A DNA stretch of 64,000 nt from Paenibacillus gyeongsangnamensis (GTDB lineage: Bacteria; Bacillota; Bacilli; Paenibacillales; NBRC-103111), in the NCBI RefSeq assembly GCF_027533625.1, contig NZ_JAQAGZ010000011.1, forward strand, positions 1 to 64,000, given 5' to 3'. Under the pieces are notes generated by a model. It had not been told where the DNA came from. It searched no databases and saw nothing but the letters and a program-made list of their open reading frames with translations. Shown here piece after piece: positions 59,487 through 64,000 of the stretch. The stretch's first letter is position 1, and the number at the start of each line of letters is the position of its first letter. A program made the position numbers and the translations under genes.

Positions 59487-61201
59487 TCCTAGCAGAACAA
59501 ATCATCGTCCGTCCGGAAGGCCCGGAAACGAATGCGGCCATATTGGACGGCATCGATTGCCGCTTCGAGCCGGGGACCGTCACGCTCCTCGTCGGCCGGA
59601 CCGGCTCCGGCAAGACGACGCTGCTGCATGCCCTCGCAGGCATCGTTCCGCCGGCCGGCGGAAGCCTCCGTTACGGGACGGAGCCCTTATGGAAGAACGG
59701 CCGCATGAACGATGCGGTCAAGCATAAGGTCAGTCTGGCCTTTCAATATCCGGAGCGCCAGCTGTTCGCCGAGACGCTGCGGAAGGAATTCCGCTACTCG
59801 CTGCGGCCCTTCCGGCTGTCCAAGGACGAAATCGAGCGGCGGGCGGCGACGGGACTGGAGCAAATGAAACTGCCTGCTTCCCTGATCGAACGGTCGGTGC
59901 TTACCCTCTCGGAAGGACAGAAGCGAAGAGCGGCCTTCGCCGTGACGTTGGCGGAGCAGCCAGAGTGGCTGCTCCTTGACGAGCCGACCGCCGGCATCGA
60001 TCCGTCGGCTGTGCCGCCTTTATTGAACGCGGTCAAGGAGCATGTACGCCGCGGAGGAGGGGCCGTCATCGCCAGCCATGACCTCGATACGTTCTTTCCT
60101 GTGGCGGATCGGGTGATCGTTTTGTACGAGGGACGGATTGTGGCCGTACGACGTCCGGACGAGCTGATGAGCGATCCGCAGCCCTTGCTGCAGGCCCGGG
60201 TCGGATTGCCCGCCTCCTCCCGGATTGAACGAGAGCTCCGCAAGCTGGGCGTCTGCCTACGCGGGGCGCCCCTGCTTCCCGGGGACGCTGCCGAGGCGAT
60301 CCACCTCGCGCTGCTGGAACGGCAGCAAGGCGCATTCGTACCGGATGCGCCTGACATGGAGCTCTATTCGGCCGCCGCCCTGGAGCCGGAAAACTTGTCC
60401 GGTGCCGTGCCGCAGCAGGATGCCCCCACTCCGGCACGGCTTGCCGGATTGAATCCGCTCACGAAGTGGTGGTTTTATTTGCTTGCGTCGACCGGCATGC
60501 TCATCCAGAGCCACGTCATCGGGCTGGCCGCTGCAGCCGCCGTCGCCTTCGCCTGCGTCCGGCTGTCGGGCGTACATGCCCGTACGCTGATCAAGCCGCT
60601 GAAGCCTTTTGCCATGTTCATGCTTTTATCGTGCTTTCTCTCCGGGCTTCAGCTGAACTTTGGGGGAGGCTCCCCACTCTGGCAAAGGTACGGATTCTCC
60701 TGGGCCGACAGCAGCAGAACGCTCGTCCAGCTGACCGTCCTGCTGCTGGTCATGCTGATGGGCATCCTGTTCGCCAAGGTCACCGGTCCCAGGGAGATGC
60801 GGACCGGGATGGAGCAGGGCTTATCGCGGCTGCGCCGGTTTCGCGTACCTGTAGGGGCCGTCACCTTATATACCGCGCTGCTGCTCCGGTTTATCCCTCT
60901 GCTGCACCGGGAGATCGAACGGATGTCGCTTATCATCCGTGCACGAGGGAAAGTTCATGTGAAGCCGGGCTCGATCCGCCTGCGCGACATGCCGGCGTTC
61001 ATGATCCCGCTCCTGCTGTCGATGATGAAGCATGCGGAGGAGCTGGCGATGGTATTGGAGGCGAGAGGCTACAGGCTGCAAGCGGGGAACGCCGGCAGCG
61101 CCGAAGCTTCCGCCCCGTTGACGTCCGCCGACCGGAAGGTGCGCTTCGCGGCAGTTGCGCTGCTTCTCCTCTTCATCCTGATCGATCTTCTCCAGCTGTA
61201 G
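59483..61201 (+). CDS. ECF transporter fusion: second ATPase joined to the T permease
   Basis: 572 residues from ATG 59483, chosen for the ATGA overlap. Residues about 1-270 are an ECF ATPase: Walker A VGRTGSGKTTLL, Q-loop FQYPERQLF, signature altered to LSEGQKRR, Walker B WLLLDEPTAGID. After a linker, residues about 325-572 form a five- to six-helix EcfT permease (start NPLTKWWFYLL) with both Ala-Arg-Gly coupling motifs (IIRARGKVH and VLEARGYRL). In most bacteria EcfA2 and EcfT are separate proteins. With bioY and the first ATPase it completes a biotin transporter. Convergent overlap of 29 bp with the pectinesterase pseudogene. Confidence 0.88.
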   Translation: MILAEQIIVRPEGPETNAAILDGIDCRFEPGTVTLLVGRTGSGKTTLLHALAGIVPPAGGSLRYGTEPLWKNGRMNDAVKHKVSLAFQYPERQLFAETLRKEFRYSLRPFRLSKDEIERRAATGLEQMKLPASLIERSVLTLSEGQKRRAAFAVTLAEQPEWLLLDEPTAGIDPSAVPPLLNAVKEHVRRGGGAVIASHDLDTFFPVADRVIVLYEGRIVAVRRPDELMSDPQPLLQARVGLPASSRIERELRKLGVCLRGAPLLPGDAAEAIHLALLERQQGAFVPDAPDMELYSAAALEPENLSGAVPQQDAPTPARLAGLNPLTKWWFYLLASTGMLIQSHVIGLAAAAAVAFACVRLSGVHARTLIKPLKPFAMFMLLSCFLSGLQLNFGGGSPLWQRYGFSWADSSRTLVQLTVLLLVMLMGILFAKVTGPREMRTGMEQGLSRLRRFRVPVGAVTLYTALLLRFIPLLHREIERMSLIIRARGKVHVKPGSIRLRDMPAFMIPLLLSMMKHAEELAMVLEARGYRLQAGNAGSAEASAPLTSADRKVRFAAVALLLLFILIDLLQL

Positions 61202-62092
61202 GCACCCAGCCGTCAGGACCGGAGAAGATCCGCTCCGGCGTCAGGTCGGCCGCCTCCTCCGCGCTGAGGAGCCTGGCCCACGGAGCCCGCAGCCCAAGGT
61301 GCGCACCGGCCCCGCTGCTCCCGTATTCCCCGAAGCGGGCCGTCCGCTCGTTGCCCGGATCCCTCCAGTTATCCCAACCCTCTCTTCGGATATGCGCCCC
61401 CATCCAGGTACGGACGAACAGCGTCTGTCCGAACCGCCGCCATGGTCTGGCGAGATACACGGTTTCCTCCGCCGCCGTCCCCGCCAGTCTGCAATCCAGG
61501 AACACATAACCGAATAAGGTTCGTTCTTCCGTAGAAGGCGCGGCGATATATCCTTGTCTTAATGAACGGATTTCACACCGGTCGAACACCGCCGTAGCGG
61601 CGCCGAAGATGAAATCGACATGCCCTTCGATAAGGCAATGCTTGTAATACTGCCGTCCTTTGGCGGTATAGAGCGTATCCTGATTTCCCAGAAGACGGCA
61701 ATGCTCGAGCACCGTCCGCTCGCCGGAAGCATACACCGCAAGCGCTTGTCCGATCGGCTCCCCCCATCCGGCGTCATTCGCAATGGTCAGCCGTTCCGCT
61801 CGGAAATCGTTCCCCGCCACCGTCAGGTCGGCGTGGCGAACGTCCCGATGGCTTTGCCGTCCGGACCGGCCGTTCTGGCATAGGCTCCCGAAACCAGAAT
61901 CGTCTCCTCCGGGCTTTCCCCGACGAGCCGGATATTCGGCTTGTTGTCCGGAATCGTCACCCGCTCCCGGTAAACGCCTTTCTTGATGAACAGAAGATGA
62001 GGCTCCTCCTGATGTACGCGCACGGCGTCGACCGCCGCTTGAATCGTCCTGAATTCCCCGCTGCCGTCCGCGGCAACCGTCCATTTTGGCAT
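61173..62092 (-). pseudogene. Frameshifted pectinesterase
   Basis: ATG 62092 with AAAAGGAG opens the frame: WTVAADGSGEFRTIQAAVDA (pectinesterase N-terminus) through VSGAYARTAGPDGKAIGTFA. The frame then stops at 61823, while the homology goes on in another frame: DLTVAGNDFRAERLTIAND, ERTVLEHCRLLGNQDTLYT, GHVDFIFGAATAVF and YLARPWRRFGQT, to 61173. These contain the catalytic Gln/Asp/Asp/Arg motifs (GNQDTL, DFIFG, LARPW). A single base is lost at about 61826-61845. No signal peptide, so it was a cytoplasmic-type enzyme acting on imported pectin fragments. Either a young pseudogene or a sequence error. Confidence 0.85.
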
Positions 62093-62340
62093 AGGTCCCG
62101 TCTCCTTTTATCCCTGAAAATCATTCGTCCGCGTTCATCGTAGCACATCCCGGCGGACACTCCCATAGACGGGCGGGCACGGACGGCAAAGATGTGATCT
62201 TAAGCTTATCCGCTCCCGTATTCCGTTTATAAAATCAAGTAATAATAAGCGAATGGAAGATAAACGCTATTCTTTCAACCGATTTTGAGGCATTCTCGGA
62301 AAATTCGGCACTTCTGGTTGCCTGAACTCGGGTGAAATAT

Positions 62341-62381
62341 TTAGGATCCCTAAGTATAATATAAAGTTAGGATCAATTAAA
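62341..62381 (+). promoter_or_regulatory. Promoter region with repeated TTAGGATC motifs
   Basis: TTAGGATCCCTAA (dyad, 62341-62353) and TTAGGATCAATTAA (62368-62381) flank TATAAT (62355-62360). The 27-bp spacing around a -10 suggests an operator for a regulator encoded elsewhere. The rest of 62093-62340 shows no gene. Confidence 0.45.
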
Positions 62382-62403
62382 CTTACAGGATGTGGTAAAC
62401 GAC

Positions 62404-64000
62404 ATGAAGGAACAGCGCTTGCTTGCGGATTATTTGCGCTCCAACTGGATTTTTTACGTATTCGCGATTCTTTCCACTACCGTTGCCAACATCGTCCAAT
62501 CGTATTATCCCAAGGTGCTCGGCAGCTTTACGGATACGCTTCAGGGGGGACGGATAACCGAGGCGGTTATTGCGGATTATGCTTTCATTCTGCTTAGCAT
62601 CGGCGTAGCTTACGGCATTCTGGGCGGGCTTGGGCAGTATACGGTCATGCGGCTGGGGCGGAAATTCGAATTCTCTACTCGACGGAAACTGTTCCGGCAT
62701 TTTACGGCCCTCAGTGAAAGCTATTATTCCAAGCACGGCATCGGTGAGCTGCTCAGCTACGTCATGAACGACGTCACCTCCGTCCGGGAATCGATCTCCC
62801 AGGGGATCAACCAAACGACGAACGCTGTGATCCTCATTTTATCCGCGATCGTAATGATGTCCCTCAGTTCCATTCCTTTGTACTTGATCGGCATCTGTAT
62901 ATTGCCGCTGCTCACGATACCATGGATCGTCGTCATCTTCGGACCGAAGATTCGTAGCCGCTCCCGAAAAGTGCAGGAATCGCTGGCCAAAATGACCGAG
63001 TCGGCGGAGGAGCAATTCGGAGGCATCCGCGTGACGAAAAAATTCGCCGTGGAGCCCATTATGCGCGCCCGCTTCGGCGAAACGGTCGACCGCATCCGTG
63101 ATAATCAGCTGCGGCTTGTAAGGCTGTCATCCTTGTTCCAAGCCATTTTGCCTTTTATGGGTGCGCTTTCTTTGATCATTACGATCGCCTTCGGCGGATA
63201 TTTGACGATCAGGGGCTCCATCACGCTCGGCAATTTCGTCTCGCTCACGCTGTACCTCCGGATGATCGTCAACCCGCTTCAACAGATCGGCAACGTCATC
63301 AATACGATGCAGCGCTCCAGAGCCTCGCTTGAGCGGGTCAACAGCCTGCTTTGCGTCCGGCCCGACATCGTCGAAGCGGAACAAGCGGGGCCTCTTCACC
63401 GGCCGGAGGGCGGTATCCGCATCGAAGGTTTAACGTTTGCATACCCGGATTCTTCGAAGCCGGCGCTGCAGGATATATCGCTGAACGTAGCTCCCGGCAA
63501 GACGCTGGGCATCATCGGCAAGACCGGCAGCGGCAAAACGACGCTCGTCAAGCTGCTTCTCCGGATTTACGATCCGCCGGCAGGCACCGTGTGGGTCGGC
63601 GGCGAAGACATCCGGGAGGTCAGTCTGGAAAGCCTGCGCAATCATATCGCATACGTGCCGCAGGACGGCTTCCTGTTCAGCACGACGATCCGCGACAACA
63701 TCGCTTTTTCCAACCGTGATTTGGAGCTTGCGCCGGTAGAGAAGGCGGCGAAGCAGGCGCAAATCTACGAGAATATCCTTGGATTCCCGGACCGGTTCGA
63801 GACGAAGCTCGGCGAACGCGGCATCACGCTCTCCGGCGGACAGCGGCAGCGCACCAGCCTCGCCCGCGGCTTCATCAAGAACGCACCGCTCCTGATCCTG
63901 GACGACAGCGTCAGTGCCGTCGATGCGGTGACGGAAACGAAAATCATCGAGAATCTCCGGCTCGGCCGCAAGGATAAAACGACGATCATTATCGCGCACC
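62404..64000 (+). CDS. ABC exporter half-transporter (YheI-like), cut by window edge
   Basis: 532 codons are visible from ATG 62404, open to the right edge. Exporter membrane domain (about 1-300), then ATPase with Walker A GKTGSGKTTLVKL, Q-loop YVPQDGFLF, signature LSGGQRQRTS, Walker B LLILDDSVSAVD, and the H-loop TTIIIAH at the edge. Asp replaces the catalytic Glu after Walker B, as in the YheI half of the YheH/YheI heterodimer, so a partner gene is expected just outside the window. The ribosome site is weak (AGGATG). Confidence 0.88.
   Translation, partial: MKEQRLLADYLRSNWIFYVFAILSTTVANIVQSYYPKVLGSFTDTLQGGRITEAVIADYAFILLSIGVAYGILGGLGQYTVMRLGRKFEFSTRRKLFRHFTALSESYYSKHGIGELLSYVMNDVTSVRESISQGINQTTNAVILILSAIVMMSLSSIPLYLIGICILPLLTIPWIVVIFGPKIRSRSRKVQESLAKMTESAEEQFGGIRVTKKFAVEPIMRARFGETVDRIRDNQLRLVRLSSLFQAILPFMGALSLIITIAFGGYLTIRGSITLGNFVSLTLYLRMIVNPLQQIGNVINTMQRSRASLERVNSLLCVRPDIVEAEQAGPLHRPEGGIRIEGLTFAYPDSSKPALQDISLNVAPGKTLGIIGKTGSGKTTLVKLLLRIYDPPAGTVWVGGEDIREVSLESLRNHIAYVPQDGFLFSTTIRDNIAFSNRDLELAPVEKAAKQAQIYENILGFPDRFETKLGERGITLSGGQRQRTSLARGFIKNAPLLILDDSVSAVDAVTETKIIENLRLGRKDKTTIIIAH

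Overview
The window looks like chromosomal DNA of a spore-forming Firmicute close to Paenibacillus/Cohnella. The signs are strong AGGAGG-type ribosome sites, YesM/YesN-type two-component pairs next to CUT1 sugar transporters, several cupin-AraC regulators beside sugar genes, a second MurA, a LexA-type SOS motif, SAM, c-di-GMP and purine riboswitches, and moderately high GC. No rRNA, tRNA or CRISPR array was seen.

Region by region. 1-1.8 kb is a mobile/repeat zone: the edge of an IS4-like transposase, then a transposase-derived gene whose catalytic residues are lost and whose promoter carries two LexA-type boxes. This is followed by 34-bp tandem repeats that start on its stop codon and by a 12-bp minisatellite. 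2-7 kb holds a butanol-type alcohol dehydrogenase, a SAM-riboswitch-controlled methionine importer (metNIQ) and an orphan chromate-transporter subunit. 7-18.6 kb is mostly uronate/sugar catabolism (uxaE, a divergent uronate-isomerase-like protein, an oxidoreductase, two xylose-isomerase-like proteins, two cupin-AraC regulators), interleaved with tagO, an M29 aminopeptidase and ndk. 18.7-29 kb holds a MurA with Asp at the fosfomycin-target Cys, an FHA-winged-helix regulator, a shortened LTA-synthase-like protein, a LysR/YeiH pair and a heterodimeric ABC exporter. 29-34.6 kb is small housekeeping genes plus a CheY-like regulator under a c-di-GMP-I riboswitch. 34.7-38.7 kb is a sucrose locus (lacI-type regulator, sacA, fructokinase) with a palindromic operator on its promoter. 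38.8-40.4 kb is an FAD dehydrogenase behind a purine-type riboswitch.

40.6-57.6 kb is a polysaccharide/uronide region. It contains two related YesM/YesN pairs, one linked to a solute-binding protein and the other to two permeases and a glycosidase. A uronate-isomerase-like gene, a cupin, and decayed alginate lyase, CBM32 and alpha-galactosidase pieces are also here. 58-61.2 kb is a biotin ECF transporter: bioY diverges from an ATPase and an ATPase-permease fusion across a BirA box. A frameshifted pectinesterase and the start of a YheI-like ABC exporter close the window.

The features I find most worth following are: (i) the SOS-boxed inactive transposase with its flanking repeats; (ii) a three-copy palindromic repeat that sits between duplicated terminator hairpins downstream of genes; (iii) the c-di-GMP and purine riboswitches in front of unusual targets. 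All identifications are by eye from sequence and remembered family motifs; no database search was run.
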